This document shows, in pieces, positions 1-7,414 of a DNA stretch of 18,043 bases (within the stretch, counting starts at the first letter, position 1; each line of letters begins with the position of its first letter). Below the pieces are notes generated by a model that searched no databases, had not been told where the DNA came from, and worked only from the letters and a program-made list of their open reading frames with translations. The position numbers and the translations under genes were made by a program. The DNA comes from CAZGMC01 sp964526565. Lineage in GTDB: Bacteria > Pseudomonadota > Alphaproteobacteria > DSM-16000 > Inquilinaceae. Where the stretch lies: contig CAZGMC010000085.1 in the NCBI GenBank assembly GCA_964526565.1, forward strand, positions 1-18,043, given 5' to 3'.

Positions 1-189
1 GCATCGGCGATGCTGGCGGCCGCCCTTGTAGGACAGCGCCGGAATGAAATCGAGCGGAGACCTGGCTATGAGTGCCTCCCTGGTATCGTGGTGTTGGCGC
101 GGTGTAGACTCACGCGCCCTCACGATGCTGTGATGGCGGACACAACACGGACAATGGCCGCCGCGCCGGGCGTGCGGTCATCGGGCTTT

Positions 190-211
190 ACGGGTATCCC
201 GTCATTTTTTT
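190..211 (+). terminator. Possible Rho-independent terminator
   Basis: A short perfect stem ACGGG/CCCGT (190-194 and 198-202) with a three-base loop is followed two bases later by seven T residues (205-211). The stem is only 5 bp, so this is a weak candidate. It would end a plus-strand transcript coming from outside the window, before the polysaccharide operon. Confidence 0.35.
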
Positions 212-252
212 CGCCTTTTTGAACAGGCTTTCTACTGTCATGCATGCCGACA

Positions 253-273
253 GTTGTCCGCAGAATGGACAAC
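253..273. promoter_or_regulatory. Perfect inverted repeat upstream of the polysaccharide operon (operator candidate)
   Basis: GTTGTCC (253-259) and GGACAAC (267-273) form a perfect 7-bp inverted repeat with a 7-bp spacer. It lies about 100 bp upstream of the first glycosyltransferase start, in the AT-rich part of the intergenic region. The geometry suits a dimeric regulator. A TTGAAC at 280-285 and TATCTT at 301-306, 15 bp apart, could be a poor promoter between the dyad and the gene; that is an inference only. Confidence 0.4.
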
Positions 274-374
274 ATTTCATTGAACGACTTCGAAAATTGG
301 TATCTTTTCTCATTTGATCGAATTCGATGGTATGCCATTCTGAGTTGCGCTGCAACCAGCGCTGAAATGGTCTC

Positions 375-1613
375 GTGACTCCTTCGATCCTCTTTCTCAA
401 CCGCGTCTACCCGCCCGACAGTGGCGCGAGCGGCCGCGTCCTCGCCGATCTCGCCGGACGGTTCGTCGCCGCCGGCTGGCAGGTGACAGTGGTGGCGGGC
501 AATGGCCCGTCCGACGCCATCACTCCGGGCGGCATCCACCTGGTGCGGACGGCGGCGGCGCACGGCCGCGGCACGGCGGCGATCGGCCGGCAGCTCGCGG
601 CCCTGGGCGCGGCGGCCTTGCGGCTGCCGCGGCCGGACCTCGCCATGACGATGACGGACCCGCCGCTGCTGGCGCTGCTCGGGCCGCTGTTGCGCCGGCG
701 CGGCACGGCGACCGTGCACTGGTGTCACGACCTGTACCCGGACCTGCTGCCGGTGCTGGGCCGCCCCCTGCCGCCGCCGCTGCCGGCGGCGCTGGCCCGG
801 GCGGTGCGATGGGCAATGGCCGGCCACGACGCCATCGTCGCCATCGGACGGTGCATGGCGGCGCGGCTGGGCGACGGCGGCATCGGCCACCGGAGGATCC
901 TGACGGTGCCGAACTGGCCCGACCCGGTGATCGTGCCGAACGATCCGGCCGCCGCCGCGCTGCGCGCCGAGCTCGGCCTGCGCGATCGGTTCATCGCCAT
1001 GTACGCGGGCAATTTCGGGCTGGCGCACCGCTTCGCCGGGCTGCTGGCCGCGGCGGCGGCCTTGCGCGACCGGCGCCCCGACCTCGCCTTCGTCATGGCC
1101 GGCGACGGGGCACGCGGCGGCGAGGTGGCGGCGGCCGTGCGCCGCGACGGCCTGCACAATGTCCGCCTGCTGCCGCTGCAACCGCGCGCCCGGCTGTCGG
1201 CCTTGCTTGGCGCCGCCGATGTCCACCTGGCGACCATGGCATCGGAGGCGGCCGGCTGCATGGTGCCGTGCAAGGTCTACGGCGCCCTCGCCGCCGGGCG
1301 ACCGTGCCTGCTGCTGGGACCCGACCATGGCGAGGCGGCGGAGCTGTTGGTGCGGTCCGGCGCCGGCGCCGTGCTGGCGCCCGACGACGGCGCCGCACTG
1401 GCGGCATGGCTGCAGCGGCTGACCGAAGACGCGGCGGCCCGCCACGCCATGGCGCACCGCGCTCCCGCCGCCGTCGCACCCTATGCCCTGGACCGGGCGG
1501 CGGCCGCCTTTCTGCACCTGGGCGCTGAGCTGGTCGGTGCGGCCGGCGCACGCACGGCGCCCGCAGCCCTTGATCCACGGCCGGCCCTGCGCGGCGAGGC
1601 CGGCCATGGCTGA
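375..1613 (+). CDS. GT4-family glycosyltransferase
   Basis: Predicted retaining glycosyltransferase of the GT-B fold (GT4, WbuB/WcaI-like), 412 residues. It should move a sugar from a nucleotide-sugar donor to a lipid-linked or polysaccharide acceptor at the inner face of the cytoplasmic membrane. The N terminus has the usual hydrophobic first strand with an NRVYPPDSGASGR motif for the glycine-rich acceptor-side loop; HWCHDLYPD lies near residue 115. The C-terminal donor domain carries PCKVYGALAAGRP (about 297) and GPDHGEAAELL (about 314), the region of the GT4 EX7E motif. The start is GTG at 375: an in-frame TGA lies just upstream (363), so nothing earlier is possible; the RBS is weak. The last 8 bp overlap the next gene, implying translational coupling. 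The precise sugar cannot be told. Confidence 0.85.
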   Translation: MTPSILFLNRVYPPDSGASGRVLADLAGRFVAAGWQVTVVAGNGPSDAITPGGIHLVRTAAAHGRGTAAIGRQLAALGAAALRLPRPDLAMTMTDPPLLALLGPLLRRRGTATVHWCHDLYPDLLPVLGRPLPPPLPAALARAVRWAMAGHDAIVAIGRCMAARLGDGGIGHRRILTVPNWPDPVIVPNDPAAAALRAELGLRDRFIAMYAGNFGLAHRFAGLLAAAAALRDRRPDLAFVMAGDGARGGEVAAAVRRDGLHNVRLLPLQPRARLSALLGAADVHLATMASEAAGCMVPCKVYGALAAGRPCLLLGPDHGEAAELLVRSGAGAVLAPDDGAALAAWLQRLTEDAAARHAMAHRAPAAVAPYALDRAAAAFLHLGAELVGAAGARTAPAALDPRPALRGEAGHG

Positions 1614-2487
1614 GTCCGCCCTGCCGTCATGGCCCGAGCCGACGCCGTTCCGCCGGCTTGTGGAGATGGTGCTGGCGGCCCGATGGCTCGTCCTGGCTGG
1701 CGCCTGTTCGGGGCTGATCCTGGCCTGGGCCTGGATCGGCATGACGCCGCCGCAGTACCGCGCGGCCATGACCGTGGCGCCCACGGCCCTGCTCGACGAC
1801 CAGGACGGCCCTGCCGACAGCCGGGACATCCAATCCGCCCCGGCTTTCGTCCGGTTCCTGCAGGTGCTGACCTCGGTCGAGGTGGCGGAGCGGCTGGCGG
1901 ACGAGAGCTGGGTGGCGCCGGCGCTGTTCGCCGACGACTGGGATGCCGCCGGCGGACACTGGCGGCCGGCCGGTGGCGTGGGTGACTGGGTGAGCCGCAC
2001 ACTGCTGGGCCGGCCGGGGTGGCAACCGCCGGACAGCGGAGCGCTGGCGGAACGGCTGGGCAGCGTGCTGACCGTCGAGGCGGTCGGGACCACGGCCATG
2101 CGCCGGCTGATCGTCTACCACCGCGATCGCGACACCGCCGTCGCGCTGCTCGCGGCCGTCTACCATGCCGGCGACGCGGTGCTGCGCGAGGCCGCCGCCG
2201 ACCGGGCCGACGCCTACATCGCCTATCTCGACCGCCGGCTCGGCAGCACCGCACAGGCCGAGCATCGGCGCGGGCTGGCGGATCTGCTGGCCCTCCAGGA
2301 GCGCCACCGCATGCTGATCGAGGCGGGACTGCCCTATGCCGCCGAGCCGGTCGAGGGGCCGGCGGCGACACCGCGGCCAGTCTGGCCGAACCCGGTGCTG
2401 ATCCTGCCGCTGGCGACGGCCGCCGGAGCGTTCATGGCGCTGCTGCTGGCACACGCCCGCCAGGGCTGGTGCGGCGGGCGGGCGTGA
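1606..2487 (+). CDS. Wzz-like polysaccharide chain-length determinant membrane protein
   Basis: Predicted inner-membrane protein of 293 residues with the two-helix layout of Wzz/PCP proteins: a short cytoplasmic N terminus, a first helix at about residues 27-45, a long periplasmic part with helical Glu/Arg/Ala-rich stretches, and a C-terminal helix at about 260-285 preceded by a Pro-rich VWPNPVLILPL segment typical of the family. No kinase or Walker motif follows, so it is not a Wzc-type tyrosine kinase. The ATG at 1606 is chosen because it follows the usual coupling pattern (8-bp overlap with the upstream gene) and places the first helix correctly. The role, setting glycan chain length, is inferred from topology and from the two neighbouring glycosyltransferases. 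Sequence identity to any known Wzz looks low, so another two-helix envelope protein remains possible. Confidence 0.65.
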   Translation: MAESALPSWPEPTPFRRLVEMVLAARWLVLAGACSGLILAWAWIGMTPPQYRAAMTVAPTALLDDQDGPADSRDIQSAPAFVRFLQVLTSVEVAERLADESWVAPALFADDWDAAGGHWRPAGGVGDWVSRTLLGRPGWQPPDSGALAERLGSVLTVEAVGTTAMRRLIVYHRDRDTAVALLAAVYHAGDAVLREAAADRADAYIAYLDRRLGSTAQAEHRRGLADLLALQERHRMLIEAGLPYAAEPVEGPAATPRPVWPNPVLILPLATAAGAFMALLLAHARQGWCGGRA

Positions 2488-3329
2488 GCGGCACCATTCC
2501 GGTGGCCGTCATCGTCTGCACGCGCAACGAGGCGGCCAATATCGGCCCCTGCCTGGCGGCGCTGGCCCGCTTCGACCAGGTGCTGGTGGCGGATTCCGAC
2601 AGCACCGACGGCACCGCCGCGATCGCGCGGCGCCACGGCGCAACGGTGGTGCCGTTCCGCTGGGACGGCCGCTATCCCAAGAAGAAGGAATGGTGCCTGG
2701 CGCACCTGCCGCTGCGCCACGACTGGGTGCTGTACGTCGATGCCGACGAGCTCGTGACGCCAGACCTGGCCGACGAGATCGCCACCCTGATGGCGCGCGG
2801 GCCGCGCCATGCCGGCTATTTCATCGACGGCCGCTACGTGTTCCTCGGCCGGGCGCTGCGCTTCGGCCACCGCAACCGCAAGCTGGCGCTGGTCGACCGG
2901 CGCCGCACCCGCTGGCCCCGCTGCGACGACCTGGCCGCGGCCGGCGGTTGGGAGGTCGAGGGCCACTACCAGCCCGTCGTCGCCGGCCCGGTGGGGCGCC
3001 TGCGCCGGCCCATGCTGCACTGGGACCGCAAGCCGCTCGGCGCCTGGTTCGACCGCCACGCCCGCTACGCCGACTGGGAGGCGACATTGCGCGCCAACGG
3101 CGCCCTCGCCGCCCTGGCCGCAACGGACACACCGTGGCGACGGCGCCTGAAGGCGGCCTTCGCAGCCTGCCCGTGCAAGGGTCTGGCGGCCTTCCTGCAC
3201 AGCTACGTGCTGCGCCTGGGAGCCCTGGACGGCGTGCCCGGCTTCCACTTCGCCCTGGCGCGCGGCTTCTACTACTGGCAGGTCGGCCTGCGCCTGCGGG
3301 CGGCACGAGCCGCTCGCAGGGCATCATGA
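2484..3329 (+). CDS. GT2-family glycosyltransferase (WaaE/KdtX-like)
   Basis: Inverting GT-A glycosyltransferase of 281 residues. The N terminus has the family's VAVIVCTRNEAANI strand and loop (residues 7-20), then the nucleotide-binding DSDSTDGT (37-44), a KKKEWCL motif, and the metal-binding DAD in YVDADE (86-88). The KKxEW pattern and overall length are those of the WaaE/KdtX subgroup, which adds hexose to the LPS inner core, although related enzymes act on other glycans. The C-terminal quarter is Arg- and aromatic-rich (about 220-281) and may lie on the membrane surface. It starts at GTG 2484, overlapping the previous stop by four bases (GTGA), so it is translationally coupled. It is the last gene of the operon; no clear terminator follows. 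Confidence 0.85.
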   Translation: MSGTIPVAVIVCTRNEAANIGPCLAALARFDQVLVADSDSTDGTAAIARRHGATVVPFRWDGRYPKKKEWCLAHLPLRHDWVLYVDADELVTPDLADEIATLMARGPRHAGYFIDGRYVFLGRALRFGHRNRKLALVDRRRTRWPRCDDLAAAGGWEVEGHYQPVVAGPVGRLRRPMLHWDRKPLGAWFDRHARYADWEATLRANGALAALAATDTPWRRRLKAAFAACPCKGLAAFLHSYVLRLGALDGVPGFHFALARGFYYWQVGLRLRAARAARRAS

Positions 3330-3430
3330 GTGCCCCGAAAACTTGGCAAGGCCCCGATCAGGTCGATGGGGCTCAGTTTGTCGAACGAGCGTCTGCAGTC
3401 GGGAAAAGTGCTGACGAGCCTGCTTTCCGG

Positions 3431-3628
3431 TCAGCTTGAGGGGATGCCGTCACGCTCATCGATATGAGCAAAGCTGACACCGATCCGGTTCGGACCGCGC
3501 ACGCGCCGGCCAAACCCACGGAACCCGGCGAGACGGGCACGCGCCTGCTCAACGGTCGGAGCAGTGTCACGACCATTTGGACCGTCATGCCCCATCGTCG
3601 GCCTCTGCATCAGGTGCATCGTAACCAT
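3431..3628 (-). CDS. Small hypothetical ORF downstream of the GNAT pseudogene
   Basis: A 65-codon frame whose ATG (3628) begins two bases after the stop of the GNAT pseudogene, a spacing typical of genes read together. The C-terminal two thirds reads like real protein (VEQARARLAGFRGFGRRVRG, then IGVSFAHIDERDGI), with basic and amphipathic character, but I do not recognise it. It has no membrane segment. A later start at the ATG of MGHDG would give about 54 residues. It may be a genuine short gene, the fragment of a longer one, or chance; evidence is spacing and composition only. Confidence 0.3.
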   Translation of the reverse strand: MVTMHLMQRPTMGHDGPNGRDTAPTVEQARARLAGFRGFGRRVRGPNRIGVSFAHIDERDGIPSS

Positions 3629-3630
3629 GG

Positions 3631-4174
3631 CTATAGCTCCAACACCATTAGATGAGGCTTTGCAGTGGGACCCACCAGTTCAAAGCCCATCTCTCGATAC
3701 AGCTCCACAGCGCCGGGTAGGGGGCTGGCAATGTGCAAGCGACCCGCTTCAAGGACGCTAGCATAGGCCAGCGTCACATCAAGCGCTATGAAGCGTATTG
3801 CTCCCTTGAGGGGATGATTCTGGTCGGGGCACCCTTCCAGGAGATGCACGGTCAAGTGCTGCTTGCCGTCAGAAGGTTTCGCAGCCACAGGGGCCGCACA
3901 GGGCGTCGCCACACCAGATTCCGACCTTGAGGCAAGCGGGCTTCGTAAACCGCCTGAGTTCCATGTTCCAGTCGAAAGCTGCAACGCCACTGGCATGCTT
4001 CCGTGGCCAAGTATCACGCCAAACCGCTAACGTTTTGTTGTCGATCGACCGCAGCCCGATTGGCTGGTCGGCATGAGACTCAAGCCCGCACATAGCCAAA
4101 GTGTTGGGAATCTCAGCCAATACCACCCGATAGGTCTCACACTTAACAGCTTCATATTGCTCAATCTTGTTCAC
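3631..4174 (-). pseudogene. Frameshifted GNAT-family acetyltransferase
   Basis: Two overlapping minus-strand frames together make one GNAT-like protein of about 180 residues. The first (from ATG 4174) reads MNKIEQYEAVKCETYRVVLA, then AVWRDTWPRKHASGVAAFDW, FTKPACLKVGIWCGDALCG, and then runs into a stop at 3869. The second picks up one base away with KPSDGKQHLTVHLLEG, PDQNHPLKG and ends with LPGAVELYREMGFELVGP, the acetyl-CoA-binding C-terminal signature. The join sits at a run of four C on the coding strand (3890-3893), so a single inserted base explains it. Composition is lower in GC than the neighbours, suggesting acquired DNA. A sequencing error in the homopolymer would restore an intact gene. 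Proteins of this type occur on plasmids and phages; the substrate is unknown. Confidence 0.7.
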
Positions 4175-4476
4175 ACCGGATGCGCCTCTTAACGAAATTC
4201 TCCAGAAACGGCACCTTTCCTCGCCGCCCTAGTAATGCTGATATGGAAGCACAGTTCAACCCTTGGGCGATCAATTCCTGTACGTTTATGGTGGCGAACT
4301 GAATCGAATGGTCACAAACATAAGACTTCGCCACAAAGCGAGCGCACATCATCTCAAACTATTTCTGAAAAATGAAGAGCTTAGGCCTTGCGCAGACATA
4401 AAGTTTCAAAAGCGCCTCTTTTAGTAGAAGTTGCTCATAAAGACAGCGAATAATTCTCTCGTACTGCTAGCCGCCC
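4175..4476. other. Low-GC stretch without a supported gene
   Basis: GC content falls to about 40-47 percent in the lines I counted (4261-4320 and 4381-4440), against roughly 70 percent in the genes on either side. A 63-codon minus-strand frame (4161-4352) overlaps the GNAT start but has no recognisable motif and codon use unlike the host. I see no terminal inverted repeats or transposase. This looks like residual foreign DNA or the promoter side of the GNAT gene. Confidence 0.5.
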
Positions 4477-6186
4477 CTACAGCAGCTTGCCCTGTTCGGC
4501 CGCCATCAGGCTGTCGGCGGCGGCGCGGGCCTGGTCGGTGATGACGGCGCCGGACAGCATGCGGGCAATCTCCTCGCGCCGCGCGGCGGCCGGCAGCTCG
4601 GTGACCGTGGTCACCACGCGCTCGCCGTCGCCATTTCCAGTGGCGTTGGCGTTGCCTGCGGCGCGCTTCTCGACGCGCCAGTGGTGGCCGGCGCGGGCCG
4701 CCACCTGCGGGCTGTGGGTGACGACCAGCACCTGCAGGCCGCGCGCCAGCCGCGCCAGGCGTTCGCCAACGGCATCGGCCACGGCGCCGCTGATGCCCGA
4801 GTCGACCTCGTCGAAGACCAGCGTCGGCACCGGGCTGGTGCGCGCCAGCACCACCTTGAGCGCCAGCATGAACCGGGCCAGCTCGCCGCCCGAGGCGATC
4901 TTGTTGAGCGGCCCCGGCGGCGCGCCGGGGTTGGTGGCGACCTGGAAGGCGATGCGGTCGCGCCCGGTCGGCCCCCAGTCGGCCTCCGCCAGCGGCTCGA
5001 CCTGCGTGCGGAACGTGGCCTTGTCCAGCTTCAGCGGCGGCAGCTCCGCCGCCACTGCGGCGTCGAGCCGCCCGGCCGCCTCCTGCCGTGCGGCGCTCAA
5101 CTCCGCCGCCGCCGCGGCATAGCCGGCACGCGCCACCGCCGCCTGCCGCGCCAGCGTCTCCAGGTGGTCGCCCTGGTCCTCGATCAGGGCCAGCCGTCGC
5201 GCCAGGTCCTCGCGCAGCACCGGCAGCGCGTCGACCTCCAGGCCGTGCTTGCGCGCCGCGGTGCGCAGGGCGAACAGCCGCTCTTCCAGCCGTTCCAGTT
5301 CGCTGGCATCGAGGTCGATGTCGGCCGACAGGCTCTGCAGCGCCGCCGTGGCCTCGGTGGCCTCCGCCGCGGCACGGTCGAGCGCCGCCAGCGCCGGGTC
5401 GAGCCGGCCGCCGGCCCTGTCGGCCACCCGCTGCAGCAGCCGCGTCGCGGCGCCGAGGGCCTGCTCCGCGCCGCGCTCGCCACCGAGCTGGTCGAGCGCC
5501 GCGGCGATGGCGTCGATCAGCTTCTCGCGGTGCATCAGCATGGCACGGGTCTCGGCCAGCCGCTCCTCCTCGCCGGCCTCGGGCACCAGGGCGTCCAGCT
5601 CGGCGACGGCGTGGCGCAGATAGTCCTCCTCGGCACGGGCGCGAGCCGCTTCGGTCGCGGCGTCAGCGCGGGCCTGCTCGACCTGCCGCCACGCCCGCCA
5701 CGCCGCAGCGACCCGCTCCGCCGCCCGGCCCAGGCCGCCGAAAGCGTCCAGGACACCGCGGTGGGTCTGCGGGTTGAGCAGGCCCTGGGTGTCGAACTGG
5801 CCATGCACCTCGACCAGGGTGGCGCCGATCTGCCTGGCCAGCCCGGCGCTGACCGCCTGGTCGTTGACGTAGGCGCGGCTGCGGCCGTCGGCGGAGACGA
5901 CGCGGCGCAGCACCAGGTGGTCGTCCACGGCCAGCCCCTGCTCGCGGGCGACCGCCAAGGCAGGATGGCCCGCAGGCAGCGCGAACTCGGCCGTGACGGT
6001 GGCGGCGTCGGCGCCGTGGCGGACCAGACCGCTGTCGGCGCGGGCGCCGAGTGCCAGCCCGAGCGCATCGAGCAGGATCGACTTGCCGGCGCCGGTCTCG
6101 CCGGTCAGGGCAATCAGCCCCGTGGCAAAGCCCAGTGCCAGCCGGTCGATCAGGACGACGTTGCGAATGGTGAGGCCCACCAGCAT
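4477..6186 (-). CDS. recN: DNA repair protein RecN
   Basis: SMC-like ATPase of 569 residues acting in recombinational repair of double-strand breaks, bringing broken DNA together for RecA. The full family architecture is visible: Walker A GETGAGKS at residues 29-36 after a MLVGLTIRNVVLIDRL start, two long Ala/Glu/Arg-rich coiled-coil arms (about 150-390), the ABC signature IASGGELARFM near 429, Walker B TLVFDEVDSGISG near 453, and the switch histidine in VVTHSPQVAA. The ATG at 6186 is chosen because it begins exactly at the conserved N terminus; an upstream ATG at 6270 would add 28 residues of non-conserved sequence overlapping bamD. It lies 16 bp after the bamD stop, the same bamD-recN order found in many alphaproteobacteria, so the two are probably co-transcribed. 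No LexA box was identified. Confidence 0.97.
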   Translation of the reverse strand: MLVGLTIRNVVLIDRLALGFATGLIALTGETGAGKSILLDALGLALGARADSGLVRHGADAATVTAEFALPAGHPALAVAREQGLAVDDHLVLRRVVSADGRSRAYVNDQAVSAGLARQIGATLVEVHGQFDTQGLLNPQTHRGVLDAFGGLGRAAERVAAAWRAWRQVEQARADAATEAARARAEEDYLRHAVAELDALVPEAGEEERLAETRAMLMHREKLIDAIAAALDQLGGERGAEQALGAATRLLQRVADRAGGRLDPALAALDRAAAEATEATAALQSLSADIDLDASELERLEERLFALRTAARKHGLEVDALPVLREDLARRLALIEDQGDHLETLARQAAVARAGYAAAAAELSAARQEAAGRLDAAVAAELPPLKLDKATFRTQVEPLAEADWGPTGRDRIAFQVATNPGAPPGPLNKIASGGELARFMLALKVVLARTSPVPTLVFDEVDSGISGAVADAVGERLARLARGLQVLVVTHSPQVAARAGHHWRVEKRAAGNANATGNGDGERVVTTVTELPAAARREEIARMLSGAVITDQARAAADSLMAAEQGKLL

Positions 6187-6202
6187 GGGCGCTCCGCTCG
6201 GC

Positions 6203-7024
6203 TCAGAACAGCCAGTCGAACCAGGACCCGTCCTCGGGCGGCCGCACGTTCGGGTCGACCAGCAGGGCATAGCTGTCCAGGTACCACTCGCTTCCCGGAT
6301 AGTTGTGGCCGAGCACCGCCGCCGTGCGCTCCGCCTGGTCCTGAAGGCCCAGGGCCAGGTACGATTCGGTCAGCCGGTGCAGGGCCTCCGGCACGTGGGT
6401 CGTCGTCTGGTAGTCTTCCAGAACCGTCCGGAACCGGTTGATCGCGGCGTTGTACTCCCCCTGACGCAGATACCAGCGGCCGATGCTCATCTCCCGCCCG
6501 GCCAGCTGGTCGCGCGTCAGGTCCAGCTTGAGGCGCGCGTCGCGGGCGTAGTCGGTACCGGGGAAGCGGCGGGCGACCTCTTCAAGGGCGGCCATGGCCC
6601 GCTCGGTCATGGCCTGGTCGCGCTCCACATCCGAAATGCGTTCGTAGTAGCTCAGCGACCGCAGATAGTAGGCGTAGGCTGCGAAATCGCTGCCCGGATG
6701 GATGCGGATGAAGCGATCGAGGGCGATGATCGCCTCGTCGTATTCCAGGTTCTCGTAATGGGCGTAGGCGGCCATCAACTGCGCCCGCGTCGCCCAGGCC
6801 GAATAGGGATGCTGCCGTTCCACCTCGTCGAACAGCTGGGCGGCGAGGTCGTAGTCGTCGGCCTCAAGCGCCGTCGAGGCCTCTGTGTAGATCTGCTCGG
6901 CCGGCCGCTCGACATAGGGCAGCTCGTCATTGCTGGAACAGGCCGCCAGCACCAGCAGCACAGCCTGACCAAGGCCCGCCGCCTGGCAACGGCCGCGCCG
7001 GAGAAAACGCGATGCGCTCATCAT
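6203..7024 (-). CDS. bamD: Outer membrane assembly lipoprotein BamD (ComL/YfiO)
   Basis: Lipoprotein of 273 residues and essential partner of BamA in inserting beta-barrel proteins into the outer membrane. It has a basic N terminus, a hydrophobic stretch (AVLLVLAA) and a lipobox with the lipidated cysteine at residue 29 (LAAC-SSND). The mature part is a string of TPR helices: YTEASTALEADDYDLAAQLF, then QHPYSAWATRAQLMAAYAHY, IIALDRFIRIHPGSDFAAYA and YYLRSLSYYERISDVERDQ, the last being the BamD family core. Two consecutive ATG codons (7024 and 7021) can both start it; a longer frame upstream runs through the repeat array and scaffold gap and is rejected because it would bury the signal peptide. 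In many relatives lpxC precedes bamD; here the 5' side is the 15-bp repeat array and secB. Confidence 0.96.
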   Translation of the reverse strand: MMSASRFLRRGRCQAAGLGQAVLLVLAACSSNDELPYVERPAEQIYTEASTALEADDYDLAAQLFDEVERQHPYSAWATRAQLMAAYAHYENLEYDEAIIALDRFIRIHPGSDFAAYAYYLRSLSYYERISDVERDQAMTERAMAALEEVARRFPGTDYARDARLKLDLTRDQLAGREMSIGRWYLRQGEYNAAINRFRTVLEDYQTTTHVPEALHRLTESYLALGLQDQAERTAAVLGHNYPGSEWYLDSYALLVDPNVRPPEDGSWFDWLF

Positions 7025-7175
7025 AAGACGTCCGGGGACGACCCCTCTGGCCGGTCTTTGTTCCTGCCGGCGGTATATAGCATGTTTCAGGGGATTTGCG
7101 AGAGACTTCAGCACGCAATGCGCAGCATGCCGGGCGACGGCCAAGGCACGCGACCGCGGCCGCCCGCGGCTCCCG

Positions 7176-7414
7176 ATCAGTTGACGGCCGATCAGTTGAC
7201 GGCCGGTCAGTTGATGGCCGGTCAGTTGACGGCCGGTCAGTTGACGNNNNNNNNNNNNNNNNNNNNNNNNNNNNNNNNNNNNNNNNNNNNNNNNNNNNNN
7301 NNNNNNNNNNNNNNNNNNNNNNNNNNNNNNNNNNNNNNNNNNNNNNTCAGTTGACGGCCGGTCAGTTGATGGCCGGTCAGTTGACGGCCGGTCAGTTGAC
7401 GGCCGGTCAGTTGA
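7176..7414. repeat. 15-bp near-palindromic tandem repeat array, interrupted by assembly gap
   Basis: Unit GGTCAGTTGACGGCC repeats with an exact 15-bp period. The core TCAGTTGA begins at 7177, 7192, 7207, 7222 and 7237, then again at 7347, 7362, 7377, 7392 and 7407, giving ten visible units. The first two units begin with GA instead of GG, and those at 7207 and 7362 have GATGG for GACGG; the last runs out into secB. Each unit is close to a hairpin: GGCC and GTCA pair with TGAC and GGCC around GT. The 100 N in the middle (7247-7346) mean the true length is unknown. The array fills most of the space between the 3' end of secB and the 5' side of bamD. Confidence 0.95.
7247..7346. other. Assembly gap (100 N)
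   Basis: Exactly 100 undetermined bases. This round number is a conventional placeholder, so it does not measure the missing length. It is flanked on both sides by the same tandem repeat, which is the obvious reason the assembly broke here. Confidence 0.99.

Larger units (their letters stand above)
1..374. other. Intergenic/edge region, no gene called
   Basis: No coding region here can be supported. From about 200 to 374 the DNA is clearly more AT-rich than the genes beside it, as expected for a promoter region. It holds a terminator-like hairpin (190-211) and an inverted repeat (253-273), listed separately. On the minus strand a frame stays open from about 132 to the left edge and reads ...LDFIPALSYKGGRQHRR; it could be the start of a gene that lies mostly outside the window, but I see no convincing start codon and do not recognise it. 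Confidence 0.5.

Noticed and set aside
120..2099. A minus-strand open frame of 659 codons
   Set aside because: It opposes the GT4 and Wzz-like genes, which have clear motifs and coupling; its translation is low-complexity and unlike any protein.
4161..4352. A 63-codon minus-strand ORF
   Set aside because: No motif, atypical codon use and overlap with the GNAT start; insufficient evidence to call a gene.
4681..6441. A plus-strand open frame of 586 codons
   Set aside because: Antisense to recN, whose ATPase motifs are complete.
7176..7414. CRISPR array
   Set aside because: The 15-bp units are directly adjacent with no spacers and are too short for CRISPR repeats; no cas genes are nearby.
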